This document shows positions 55,007 to 63,133 of a DNA stretch of 64,000 nucleotides, one piece after another. Where the stretch lies: positions 9,200-73,199 of the forward strand of contig DATNNZ010000323.1 of NCBI GenBank assembly GCA_035601575.1. The letters run 5' to 3'. This stretch comes from DASTDH01 sp035601575. GTDB lineage: Bacteria; Verrucomicrobiota; Verrucomicrobiia; Chthoniobacterales; JAFAMB01. A program made the translations under genes and the position numbers. The notes below the pieces were generated by a model that was not told the DNA's origin, searched no databases, and saw only the letters and a list, made by a program, of their open reading frames with translations. The first letter of the stretch is position 1. Each line of letters opens with the position of its first letter.

Positions 55007-55020
55007 TGTTCACCGGAACA
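55007..55020. promoter_or_regulatory. LexA operator (SOS box), TGTTC-N4-GAACA
   Basis: TGTTCACCGGAACA is a perfect 5-4-5 palindrome that matches the LexA motif reported for Verrucomicrobia. It ends four bases before the lexA ATG (on the minus strand), where it would block the promoter or ribosome access. It is about 130 bases from the start of the divergent gene at 55152, so control of that gene is possible but less likely. Confidence 0.85.
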
Positions 55021-55151
55021 CTATCAGAAATATTGAAGTTTTCAATGTCATTGCAGCAATTATGGTTACTTACTTTTCCATTTGTGCGCAGGAACCTGTT
55101 CGTAAATACTTGCCAGCCAGCGGACCTGAGTTCTTTTCTCTCCCATTTCTT

Positions 55152-55925
55152 ATGCGCATAGTTGAAAAATTGTTGATAGCAGCCGGTTCGTTCTGTGCCT
55201 GGACAACGGCGAGCGTCGCGGAAAACCAGTTCCATTCCGATGCAAATCAGGTCATTCTTTCGCTGCTACCGCAGATGCCGAAACAGGGTGGGTACTCCGC
55301 CTCGAATGCAGCGACCGCCAACCTGCAGACGGCCGTGCGAGTTTCTTCGGGCCGTCTCACCATCAATCCCAGAGCCGCGGTTCCGAGCTACTGCTCCGGT
55401 GCGACTTACTTGGTTTTCGTCCAAGCAGTCGAGAAACTCAACGGAGGCGCGCCTATTGCGAGTCCGCTCGCGGAGCAACTAGCCGTGAAAGGTCAACCTG
55501 ACGGCGTGGGGGTTTGGGGCCGGTGGAATGCAAACGGGCCAGGTACTGCCTGTCTTTTTCGCGAATTAGATCTCGGACCAAACTTCACTTCGTGGAATGC
55601 AGCGAAGCCTGGGGATTTCATGAAAATATTCTGGAATCCCAATGTCGGACGGCATGAACACGGACATTCCGCGATCTTTCTAGGTGTCACGCAAAAAAAC
55701 GGTGTCGAAATGGTTCAGTTCTGGTCGAGCAATATTCCATATGGCTTCGGTGAAAAGACAGTTCCGAAAGCCAAAATAGCTTCGGTGATCTTCTCCCGTC
55801 TGCAAAATGCGCAGAACATCCAGCGTGCTCCGTACACGCTCTCGCCCAAGAACGTCTATCTCGGCAGTTTGGTCAGTAAAGATTCCTCATTGGCCGAAGC
55901 GTTGGACGAGTCAGGGGGGCGCTAG
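55152..55925 (+). CDS. Secreted NlpC/P60-like cysteine peptidase homologue
   Basis: 257 residues from ATG 55152, chosen because it gives a signal peptide (MRIVEKLLIAAGSFCAWTTASVA). The body resembles papain-like NlpC/P60 or CHAP hydrolases: Cys81 in SYCSGATYLVFVQA begins a helix, and a His cluster (His168, 170, 172 in HEHGHSAIFLG) begins a strand. These would form the Cys-His pair that cuts peptidoglycan peptides or amides. The exact family is not certain, and the region between the two motifs is longer than usual. The short lexA intergenic region is upstream. Confidence 0.65.
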   Translation: MRIVEKLLIAAGSFCAWTTASVAENQFHSDANQVILSLLPQMPKQGGYSASNAATANLQTAVRVSSGRLTINPRAAVPSYCSGATYLVFVQAVEKLNGGAPIASPLAEQLAVKGQPDGVGVWGRWNANGPGTACLFRELDLGPNFTSWNAAKPGDFMKIFWNPNVGRHEHGHSAIFLGVTQKNGVEMVQFWSSNIPYGFGEKTVPKAKIASVIFSRLQNAQNIQRAPYTLSPKNVYLGSLVSKDSSLAEALDESGGR

Positions 55926-56170
55926 AATTATATCGGAATCGGCGCCACCATTTCCGGTCGTGCTCGCCCACGAGCAGCCCAACGTTTTTGATTACGTGTT
56001 TATGGGTCTTTTGGGGACGAGCGATGCCGAAGAAAATTGGATCCGGCCGGACCGTCGACTGCCTTAAAAAAAGCGTAAAATTCGGCCCCCCGAAAAAGCC
56101 GTTGCATACCTAATTGATTTCCTCGACTCTTTCGGCTGCAATACGCGGTGGTGGAATCGGTTTGTTTATC
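55926..56170. other. Intergenic region, no gene recognised
   Basis: About 245 bases between the NlpC/P60-like and DUF4912 genes. No convincing gene or hairpin with a T-tract is visible. The DUF4912 frame is open from 56114 but without family similarity before 56171. Confidence 0.35.
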
Positions 56171-57793
56171 ATGAGCCAAGACTCTGTGGAAAATAAGGAT
56201 GGATTTCGCGTGGGCGGTGGGCCGGACGAAACCGGAGAGGACCGGTCTCGTTTCGAAGCAAAGGCGCCGGCGGTTGAAAATAGGGAATTCGATAATCTCG
56301 GTGAACTCCCATCGGGTTACGGTCAGATGTTTATTGTGGCGCGAGACCCGCACTGGCTTTTCACCTATTGGGATTTTGACTATGCCGCGTTCCCGGAGAA
56401 ACGGCGGCTTTTGCTTCAGGTATTTCGCGGTCCTGAACTCGAGACCACGATCGAGATTAACGAAATCGCTCGCAACTGGTATATCCCGGTGCAGCAGGCG
56501 GATACCGATTATCGAGTCGAGTTCGTTTTGAGAGGTGAAGAGGGCGCGGCGCGCACCATCGGCGAAGCGGGTCCGACCCATACGCCTCCTGAATCGATCA
56601 GTCCACAATGGGAGAGTCAATTTGCTACGGTCCCATTTCATCTGGGCTTCAATTTCTTACTGGATGTTATCGAGGCCGCAAAGGTGACTGGCGAACCCCT
56701 CGCCCAGGCGCTGGCGCGCCTTCAGCAGGCTGCGGCTTCGAATCTTGGTGGTCCGTCGAGCTGGCATGACTCACAACTCCACATCTTGGAGACTTTGCTG
56801 GGGAAAGCCTTCGTTGGGCAACTCTCGTCGATGACTTCTGAGGAGCTTACTAGTTACTTGCGGACAGATCTCGCGGCCCAGCTCGATTCAGAATCAGCCA
56901 GCGAATTATTGGCTAAGGGTCGGCTGGCTCAGCTCCTCGCTCCCGAAGCGTCCAGCATGTTCAGTGCGTTTCAGGAGATTTTCGGCGGTGGACTTTCCAG
57001 TGCCGGATTGAGCAGTCTCGGTGTACCTTCATCCGCAGAATCATCCGAGACCTTGGCAGCCAGCAGCGAATCACTGGCAAGTTGGCAAACCGCTGCTGGA
57101 AGTGAAACTAGGCTCAGGGAAGTTGCACCGAGCTCACTCGAGATCGCCGGTGGACTAAGTAGCGCCGAAATGAGTTCCGGGGCTCTGAGTTCTTTCGCCG
57201 GAGCTTCAGAGTTAGGCGCCCTTGGACTAAGCTCAGCAGAGGTGACTTCATCCGCTCTGAGTTCCGCTGCTTGGTCCGGCCTGGAGTTTGCACTATCTAG
57301 TTGGAGCGAGTTGACGGCCCTTTCCTCCGGCGCGTCAGAGCTAGGCGCTCTCGGACTAAGCTCAGCGGAATTAACCTCCTCGGCCCTCAGTTCTGCTGTT
57401 TGGTCCGGTCTAGAGTTTCCGTTGTCTAGCTGGGGCGAGTTGGCGTCCGAAAGCAGCCTTTGGAGTGGCTTTGCCTCGAGTTGGGGTGGACCGGTCGAGC
57501 GCGGATTTTTCATGCACGTAAACGCCGAGGTGATTTTTTACGGCGGCACTGACCCGCGAGCGAAGGTAACTGTCGCCGGCCAACCGATCCAATTACAGCC
57601 CGACGGCACCTTTCGTTACCATTTCAAATTTACTGACAACGACTTTGAAATTCCCATCGTTGCGGTATCGCCGGACGGCATGGAAACTCGTTCAGCTGTG
57701 CTGTACTTTAGAAGAGATACCACTCGCCAGGGTGATGTCGGTGCTACCAGCCAGCCTGCTCATCTGGGCGATCCAATGGGCGCCAAGCGTTGA
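56171..57793 (+). CDS. DUF4912 protein with Ser/Ala-rich 43-residue repeats
   Basis: 540 residues from ATG 56171. Residues 45-150 are a DUF4912 domain (YGQMFIVARDPHWLFTYWDF), a carbohydrate-module-like fold common near glycogen or GH57 genes in Verrucomicrobia. Residues 250-440 are rich in Ser, Ala, Leu and Gly with SSA motifs. Two tandem 43-residue units lie at about 344-386 and 387-429, sharing ASELGALGLSSAE, SSALSSA and WSGLEF. A C-terminal domain (about 445-530) looks like a second beta-sandwich (VTVAGQPIQLQPDGTF). A surface or carbohydrate-binding role is inferred. The ferritin-like gene follows six bases downstream. Confidence 0.75.
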   Translation: MSQDSVENKDGFRVGGGPDETGEDRSRFEAKAPAVENREFDNLGELPSGYGQMFIVARDPHWLFTYWDFDYAAFPEKRRLLLQVFRGPELETTIEINEIARNWYIPVQQADTDYRVEFVLRGEEGAARTIGEAGPTHTPPESISPQWESQFATVPFHLGFNFLLDVIEAAKVTGEPLAQALARLQQAAASNLGGPSSWHDSQLHILETLLGKAFVGQLSSMTSEELTSYLRTDLAAQLDSESASELLAKGRLAQLLAPEASSMFSAFQEIFGGGLSSAGLSSLGVPSSAESSETLAASSESLASWQTAAGSETRLREVAPSSLEIAGGLSSAEMSSGALSSFAGASELGALGLSSAEVTSSALSSAAWSGLEFALSSWSELTALSSGASELGALGLSSAELTSSALSSAVWSGLEFPLSSWGELASESSLWSGFASSWGGPVERGFFMHVNAEVIFYGGTDPRAKVTVAGQPIQLQPDGTFRYHFKFTDNDFEIPIVAVSPDGMETRSAVLYFRRDTTRQGDVGATSQPAHLGDPMGAKR

Positions 57794-57799
57794 GCGCCG

Positions 57800-58249
57800 A
57801 TGGACAAAGTCTCCGAGATCGTCGCTGAGTTACAGATCTGCTACGCGACGGAAATCGAGGTCATCCAAAATTACTTGGCGAACGCGATCGATCTGGAGGG
57901 TTCTCGTGCCGAACCGGTCAAGGCCTTGTTCGACGATGAAGTGCAAACCGCTTTAGCTCACGCGCGACGCTTGGCAAAACGCATCAAGGCGCTGGATGGC
58001 CGCGTGCCGGGCTCAGTGGAATTGCCGAGAGCGCACAAGGGTTTGCCGCCACCAGCGGACCCAACCAATTTGGATTCTGCGCTACTTAGCGCGGTAAAAA
58101 TGGAAGATGCCGCCATTGCTCAATATGAGCGAGTCATTCAGCTCTGCGACGGTCACGATTTCGTGACTCTCGATCTAGTAATTGAACTCTTGGTTGATGA
58201 ACGGGAGCGAAGGCAACGTTTGGTCGCGTTGTTGGCGGAAGGTCGGTAG
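57800..58249 (+). CDS. Ferritin-like domain protein
   Basis: 149 residues, all helical. Conserved Glu-rich helices (CYATEIEVIQNYLANA; DDEVQTALAHARR; KMEDAAIAQYERVI; DERERRQRLVALL) give four-helix ferritin-like metal ligands, as in bacterioferritin or DPS-like proteins. It could bind a di-iron centre. It lies six bases after the DUF4912 gene, so probably in one transcript; the link between the two is not known. Confidence 0.78.
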   Translation: MDKVSEIVAELQICYATEIEVIQNYLANAIDLEGSRAEPVKALFDDEVQTALAHARRLAKRIKALDGRVPGSVELPRAHKGLPPPADPTNLDSALLSAVKMEDAAIAQYERVIQLCDGHDFVTLDLVIELLVDERERRQRLVALLAEGR

Positions 58250-58548
58250 GGCGATACACGTCGTCGAGCGGCAGCGAGAGGACCTGTGAGAGTGTCGCTC
58301 AAGGCTCACAGTCCGGCCATTCCGCGCCACCTGCCAGCGCGCCATTCCTGCCGGACTGCCACCGCCGCTGCTGCGCTTTGGCGCGCCCGAGTTCTCAGTT
58401 TAAGCAACACCATTGAGCTTCGCCGCGACGTAGGCCTCGCGGAGTCGGGTTTCGCCCGACCGCTTCAGGGTAGCTCACGCCAACCGCGCGTCCGCTCCGA
58501 TTTCCACGATTGTTATCGAATGCCTACTTGAGTTACCATTGTTCCCCA
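58250..58548. repeat. Repeat-bearing intergenic region upstream of xerC
   Basis: About 300 bases without a gene. The part 58375-58480 contains GCTTTGGCGCGCCCGAG, then GCCGCGACGTAGGCCTCGC and GGAGTCGGGTTTCGCCC, shared with the repeat copy at 15100-15142 and partly with 28455-28525. A GC-rich palindromic beginning (CGAGCGGCAGCGAGAGGACC) is present too. Confidence 0.55.
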
Positions 58549-59448
58549 ATGGCGCCGCCAAAGAAGGATCGATGGGTTGAGCAATTTATTTCTTACCTCG
58601 AGGTCGAACGTTCGGCGTCCCCTCGAACGGTGATCGCCTACCGTCACGCTCTGGAGCGGTTTCGAGCATTCCGAGACAGAGAGGTCCCGTGGCATGTGGT
58701 AACCGTATCCGAATTTCGCGAATTTCTGCTGGCCTGCATGAAAGAGGACATGGCCCGTTCTTATGTGCGACTCACCTTCGCTGCTTTGCGCAGCTTCTAT
58801 CGCTTTTTGACGGAACGCGCGGGATTACCTGCTAATCCGCTCAAAGAAGTCAGTCTACCAAAACTAGAGAGAAAGTTACCCATCGTGCTCTCCGTGGCTC
58901 AGGTCGGCGAACTACTCGATAAGCCGAACCAGATCCAGAAAAAGAATCAAGCGCCGGCTTGGGCCATCAGCCGCGACGCGGCTATTCTTGAATTGTTTTA
59001 CAGCAGCGGTCTCCGGCTGAGCGAACTGGTCGCTCTGGATGTAGCTGATGTCGATGTCTACGCCGAATCGGTGCGGGTTCTGGGAAAAGGTCGTAAAGAA
59101 CGCGTCATACCAGTCGGCGATTTAGCGTTGCAGGCCATCCAGAAATATCGGCAGCACGCCGGCGTCCATGCTGGACCGCTTTTTATCAGTAAACTGCGCA
59201 GGCGCATTTCCACCCGATCGGTCTGGGTCATCCTCAAAAAGTATGTCGAGAATACTTCGATCCAACTACCGATAAGTCCGCATAAGCTCCGGCACAGCTT
59301 TGCTACCCATCTATTAGAAAATGGAGCAGATCTCCGCAGCGTTCAGACATTGCTCGGACATGCCAACCTCTCAACCACACAGATATATACGCACGTTACG
59401 GTCGAACGTCTGAAAAAGGCCTACAACGATTCGCATCCGCGAGCCTAG
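58549..59448 (+). CDS. xerC: Tyrosine recombinase XerC
   Basis: 299 residues from ATG 58549; an ATG-like start at 58510 would add 13 residues. N-terminal SAM-like core-binding domain, with FISYLEVERSASPRTVIAYRHAL. The catalytic domain has Arg156 (SSGLRLSEL), a beta-hairpin Lys in LGKGRKER, His245-xx-Arg248 (HKLRHSFATHLL), His271 (LLGHANLSTT) and nucleophile Tyr280 (IYTHVT). XerC with XerD resolves chromosome dimers at dif. The last 100 bases are duplicated at 62941-63040 in diverged form, so the gene is the left edge of a rearranged stretch. Confidence 0.9.
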   Translation: MAPPKKDRWVEQFISYLEVERSASPRTVIAYRHALERFRAFRDREVPWHVVTVSEFREFLLACMKEDMARSYVRLTFAALRSFYRFLTERAGLPANPLKEVSLPKLERKLPIVLSVAQVGELLDKPNQIQKKNQAPAWAISRDAAILELFYSSGLRLSELVALDVADVDVYAESVRVLGKGRKERVIPVGDLALQAIQKYRQHAGVHAGPLFISKLRRRISTRSVWVILKKYVENTSIQLPISPHKLRHSFATHLLENGADLRSVQTLLGHANLSTTQIYTHVTVERLKKAYNDSHPRA

Positions 59449-59679
59449 GCAGCGAACGACAGCGAACGTCAATGACCACCGACGAACGTCAACGACCGCA
59501 CGCCCGCAATCGGTAGATGATTCACAAAAACCTCTTTCACAAAATGGCGGTGCAACCGGTTTGCAGTTGCCCAGGCCAGCGATACTCGGTACGCTCTAAC
59601 CACAGTTTTTTTTGGCTAGCGATGAGGACTTCTTCTCCTACACGCCCGTTTAAACGGCTCGCAGCGTAGCATTCAAGTC
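59449..59679. other. Intergenic region downstream of xerC with short repeats
   Basis: Starts with a run of CGAACG-type repeats (AGCGAACGACAGCGAACG, GACGAACGTCAACGACC) shared with the stretch that follows the second xerC 3' copy at 63041. The rest shows no gene or RNA. Confidence 0.5.
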
Positions 59680-59988
59680 ATGAACCTTGGCCAAATTATC
59701 GTGTGGATCATTGTCGGCGGATTCGCGGGCACGCTCGCGGGACGAGCTGTCACTCTGAAAAAGGAGGGCTTGGGTCGCTGGACAAACCTCCTGATCGGCA
59801 TGGCCGGCGCGGTGATCGGAGGCGAGTTGTTCAGGCTGTTTAGAATCGACTTCGCGCTCGGAGAGCTGAAAGTTACCTTCGAGGATCTCATAGCCGCCTT
59901 CCTCGGCTCACTGCTCGTGATCTTCGCGTGGCGGATCATCGCAAAGAGCAAAGCAAAAGGCCCTAACCATCCCAAAGCCAAGCCCTGA
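59680..59988 (+). CDS. GlsB/YeaQ-like small membrane protein
   Basis: 102 residues with three hydrophobic segments: IIVWIIVGGFAGTLAGRA, LLIGMAGAVIGGELF and LIAAFLGSLLVIFAWRI. The GGFAGTLAG and LIGMAGAVIGG glycine patterns fit the transglycosylase-associated (GlsB/YeaQ/YmgE) stress-response family. It is a plausible gene with a good ATG, though no clear ribosome binding site is visible. It lies within the stretch between the two xerC 3' ends. Confidence 0.72.
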   Translation: MNLGQIIVWIIVGGFAGTLAGRAVTLKKEGLGRWTNLLIGMAGAVIGGELFRLFRIDFALGELKVTFEDLIAAFLGSLLVIFAWRIIAKSKAKGPNHPKAKP

Positions 59989-61033
59989 AGATCCCGATGG
60001 GTGTGCAAGTAGTAGGTAATTTCGCTTTGGCTTCAACGGTAGCGCATTTTCCTTTCCTATAGCCGACACCTCGCTCCGGGCGTTCCTAGGGCTTTCTAGC
60101 GCGTCGATTGCTCAAGCAGAACCGACCAAGGTCGATAGTATTTGCCATGATTGTGTCTGGCGAAACAGGACTTGGCGGATGTCCTCGATCTGCCGGTCGA
60201 TGAGATAAGCCCGCATCAGAGGCTCCTGAATAACCCAACGGACATCCCGTAGTCATTCTTTTGGAAATGTGTTTCGCTCACGCTTCGATGGTAGTAATCG
60301 GAAGGCCCAACAACAAAAATATTACTGATAGAAATCGTGTTAGGTACACAAGATTTTTAAAGGATACACTCGCTAAATTTTAAGAGAAGATTTCGACAGT
60401 CTTTCAGGATACAGCAAGCAATAAAGAATGATGTCTAGAGATGGAAACCGTCGTGTGTGGATTGAGGGAGCCAGATTCGGTAGCCCTTAGCATCATCTTC
60501 AAAAAATGGCGTTCCTAAAGAATCGTCGTCGCAGCGGACCAATTCCGCGTGCCATGTACTGGGTCCATACACCAAATGAAAGACGAGCGGGCTATGGTTC
60601 ATCAGCAGGTCTGTAGCTGCCTTTTTTCGTTTCCCATCTTTTCCTTCATCGCTACCTCCCGTAAACTGCACTATGCCTACGGAAACCGGTGTCAGCGGTA
60701 TTCCGCCGGCTGGCGGCGCTCGGCGACTCTCAACACGGTACGCCTGAATAAGCATGGGCTAATCTGCTTCTCCGGTTAGGGAAGGCAACCACGAACGCAA
60801 TCCGGCTTAGCGGGAACGTGATAGAATTGCTCTGTGATTGCTTCGAGCAATCGCAAATCAAGCAAGCGGGAAAGACACTGTGTTTGCTGAGAAGTACATC
60901 AAATAGCGTCCTGCTGGTCGGTGGAGATAGGAAAGCATCTGGCGTTTTCCGCTCGGCGTTTTCCGCTCCCGGCACTCGCGGCGATGTCGGCGTTCTCGGC
61001 GTTCTCGCCGTTTCCTGGAGAGTCTGGAAGTCC
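59989..61033. other. Long region with no convincing gene; contains direct repeat copy 1
   Basis: About 1 kb. A minus-strand frame (60435-60755, 106 residues) has no recognised motif and starts inside the repeat. Another short minus-strand frame ends near 60108 with residues VRWVIQEPLMRAYLIDRQIE, possibly a decayed gene. Direct repeat copy 1 lies at 60712-60842, next to a GATTGCT-TCG-AGCAATC palindrome (60836-60852). AT-rich stretches occur near 60310-60430. The stretch looks like eroded or foreign DNA. Confidence 0.45.
60712..60842 (+). repeat. 131-bp direct repeat, copy 1
   Basis: Shares the same order and length with 62816-62946, including GACTCTCAACACGGTACGCC, ATCTGCTTCTCCGGTT and the end TGTGATTGCT, with about 10-15% mismatches and no gaps seen by eye. 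The two copies bracket the amidohydrolase gene. Confidence 0.8.
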
Positions 61034-62548
61034 TCACTTGGGCAGCGTATCTTTGTAAATTGCGCCGTCCTTCATAATTACCAGGAAGTTTTTGTCGGGT
61101 TCGGCGACGAGCTGGATATTTTCCAACGGATTGCCATCGACCAGCAGCAGATCCGCGAGTGCGCCCTCTTCCACCACCCCAAGCTTGCCGGGATAGGGAT
61201 TGATAAACCCGGAAAGAGCCATCAACTCGCCATTGTCTGCGGTAGCCATCTTGAGTGCCTCGGCAGGTGTGTACCAGCGGACCATCTTGGCGAGATAAGC
61301 TCCCTGTCGGCTAGCAGCCCCCGCATCGAACAGAATATCTGTACCAAAAGCCGTCTTTATATTGTACTTCTTCGCCAGCTTATAGGCGTTCTCCGTTCCG
61401 GCCCACACCTGTAGTGCCTTTTTCTGTGACACTGGGCTCATTCGCGCAAATACGTCTGCATCATACGTTAAGGGCTGCAAGCTCCACCAGATGCCCTTAT
61501 CCGCCAGCAATTTGGCGGTGGGCTCATCGATAAGATGACCGTGTTCAATGCACTTGACCCCAGCGGCGACCGCTTGTTGGATCGCAGGCGGCGTGAACGC
61601 GTGTACGGTCACATAGGTGCCCCAATTGTCGGCCGCCTCCACAGCAGCGCGAATCTCCGCTTCGGTGTACTGGGTCGATTCGATCGGATTGTGAGGTGAG
61701 TTAACCCCGCCACCCGCCATTAGCTTGATCTGACTCGCACCCTGTCTCAACTGTTCTCTCGCACGCAGCCGAACCTCATCGGGGCTGTCGGCAATCGCTG
61801 CGACGCCTTCAAGCTCGGAATGGCTCAGTGGACCGCCCAGCGTCCGCGGAACCTCGAAGGAGAAGCGAAAGTCTCCATGACCTGAGGTTTGTGAGATGAA
61901 AGCACCCGAGGGATAGATGCGTGGACCAATCACGACGCCTTCATCAATGGCCCGCTTAAGCCCGAACACTGGGCCACCACAGTCGCGCACAGTGGTAAAA
62001 CCCCTCATCAGCGTGGCTTCAGCCTGTCGCGCAGCCAACAGATGAAGGTAGGAGGAGTCGGCGGTCATCAGGAGCATCTGGGATGTCGCCGCCATGAACG
62101 CATGCCAATGTGCGTCAATGAGGCCTGGCATCAGCACCCGCCCCTCTCCCGAAATCACGAGGACTTTAGTATTCGTGTCGACGGTGATCGGGTTCGTAGA
62201 TATGCGCTCAATGGTGTTGCCTCTGACCAGCACATTGGAGGGAACCGAGAGCGCGGCACTCTTACCGTCGAAGATGCGGACGTTCTGAAAAAGCGTTACC
62301 CCGCCGCCCGCCGAAGTAGTGGGAAAAGGTGCTAAACCTGGCGCCTCTAAATCTGCATCTCCTTGCCCCAAGCTCACCTGGCAAACCCCGACTAAGAGTG
62401 CGGCCAACACCAGCGATCGACATAGCGCGAGTTTCAACTTCCGGACCATCGCCAGACCGAGCCTGCTCCTTCTCAGGTCGAAGACTGGGCAAACAACCCC
62501 CATCGTTAACATCGGTCCAATTCGTGCCCAGCTCCTTATTGAGTTCAT
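61034..62548 (-). CDS. Secreted amidohydrolase family protein
   Basis: 504 residues from ATG 62548, supported by an AAAGGAG ribosome binding site; later ATGs (62449) could also serve. A signal-like hydrophobic segment follows (LCRSLVLAALLVGVCQVSLGQ). Amidohydrolase features: VLMPGLIDAHWHAF (HxH metal ligands), VHAFTPPAIQQAVAAGVKCIEHG with further His ligands, FGTDILFD with the catalytic Asp. It resembles the imidazolonepropionase/Xaa-Pro dipeptidase-like group that often acts in the periplasm. It is bracketed by direct repeats and not linked to a neighbour, which suggests transfer as a unit. Confidence 0.85.
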   Translation of the reverse strand: MNSIRSWARIGPMLTMGVVCPVFDLRRSRLGLAMVRKLKLALCRSLVLAALLVGVCQVSLGQGDADLEAPGLAPFPTTSAGGGVTLFQNVRIFDGKSAALSVPSNVLVRGNTIERISTNPITVDTNTKVLVISGEGRVLMPGLIDAHWHAFMAATSQMLLMTADSSYLHLLAARQAEATLMRGFTTVRDCGGPVFGLKRAIDEGVVIGPRIYPSGAFISQTSGHGDFRFSFEVPRTLGGPLSHSELEGVAAIADSPDEVRLRAREQLRQGASQIKLMAGGGVNSPHNPIESTQYTEAEIRAAVEAADNWGTYVTVHAFTPPAIQQAVAAGVKCIEHGHLIDEPTAKLLADKGIWWSLQPLTYDADVFARMSPVSQKKALQVWAGTENAYKLAKKYNIKTAFGTDILFDAGAASRQGAYLAKMVRWYTPAEALKMATADNGELMALSGFINPYPGKLGVVEEGALADLLLVDGNPLENIQLVAEPDKNFLVIMKDGAIYKDTLPK

Positions 62549-62815
62549 TGTGTAGGCTCCTTTTCTGCCTTCTGAACTGCCGAATTGAATCGAGAGGCAG
62601 TGGCTATGTCGGAATCCGCGATCGATGCGTGAACAATATAGCGTCGTGGTGCATAACCGACGACCTACAACGCATAACAAGGTCGCCAGAGTGAGTCAAG
62701 AACTTGACCGATTCCGTAGCCCGTTACGTCGGAAGGTTGTAAATCTTTGGAAGAAGCGCGCCTTACGGATACCGGTACGAGGAAAAAACTGCGCCGCGCG
62801 ATTCATGAAGGCCTG

Positions 62816-62946
62816 GGCGGCACTCGGCGACTCTCAACACGGTACGCCTGGATAAGCATGGGTTAATCTGCTTCTCCGGTTTGGGAAGGCAACCGCGAAC
62901 GCAATCGGGCTTACCGGGAACACGATTAAATTGCACTGTGATTGCT
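62816..62946 (+). repeat. 131-bp direct repeat, copy 2
   Basis: The second copy of the repeat at 60712-60842. Its last six bases (ATTGCT) are also the first six of the xerC 3' copy, so the two repeats join without a gap. Confidence 0.8.
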
Positions 62947-63040
62947 CGGACACGCGAACCTCTCAACCACGCAAATTTATACGCATGTTACGGTTGAGCG
63001 GCTGAAAAAAGCGTACGACAATTCGCATCCGCGAGCTTAG
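62941..63040 (+). pseudogene. Diverged second copy of the xerC 3' end
   Basis: 100 bases that align without gaps to 59349-59448, the last 100 bases of xerC, with about 14 differences. The frame is intact: LLGHANLSTTQIYTHVTVE then RLKKAYDNSHPRA and a stop. It keeps the nucleophile Tyr. Nearly all differences are synonymous, so the copy comes from a functional homologue, not from simple decay of this xerC. No upstream xerC sequence accompanies it. Confidence 0.85.
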
Positions 63041-63063
63041 CAGTGAACACCAACGAACGTCAG

Positions 63064-63133
63064 CGAACGACAACGAACGCCGGCGTGCGCTTATTGTCGG
63101 TCGCTGGTGTTCATCGTCGTTCGTTGTCGTTCG
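63064..63133. repeat. Inverted repeat at the 3' end of coxG
   Basis: CGAACGACAACGAACG at 63064-63079 and its exact reverse complement at 63118-63133. The coxG stop codon (63091) lies between the arms, so the last codons of coxG are encoded by repeat DNA. Confidence 0.75.

Noticed and set aside
60435..60755. Minus-strand 106-residue open frame in the gap before the amidohydrolase gene
   Set aside because: No recognised motif, its start lies in the 131-bp repeat, and no ribosome binding site is visible; it may be chance or a decayed gene.
60712..62946. Possible integron attC-like sites in the direct repeats near xerC
   Set aside because: I could not find the paired core sites (GTTRRRY and RYYYAAC) in the expected spacing, and XerC here is an ordinary chromosomal Xer protein.
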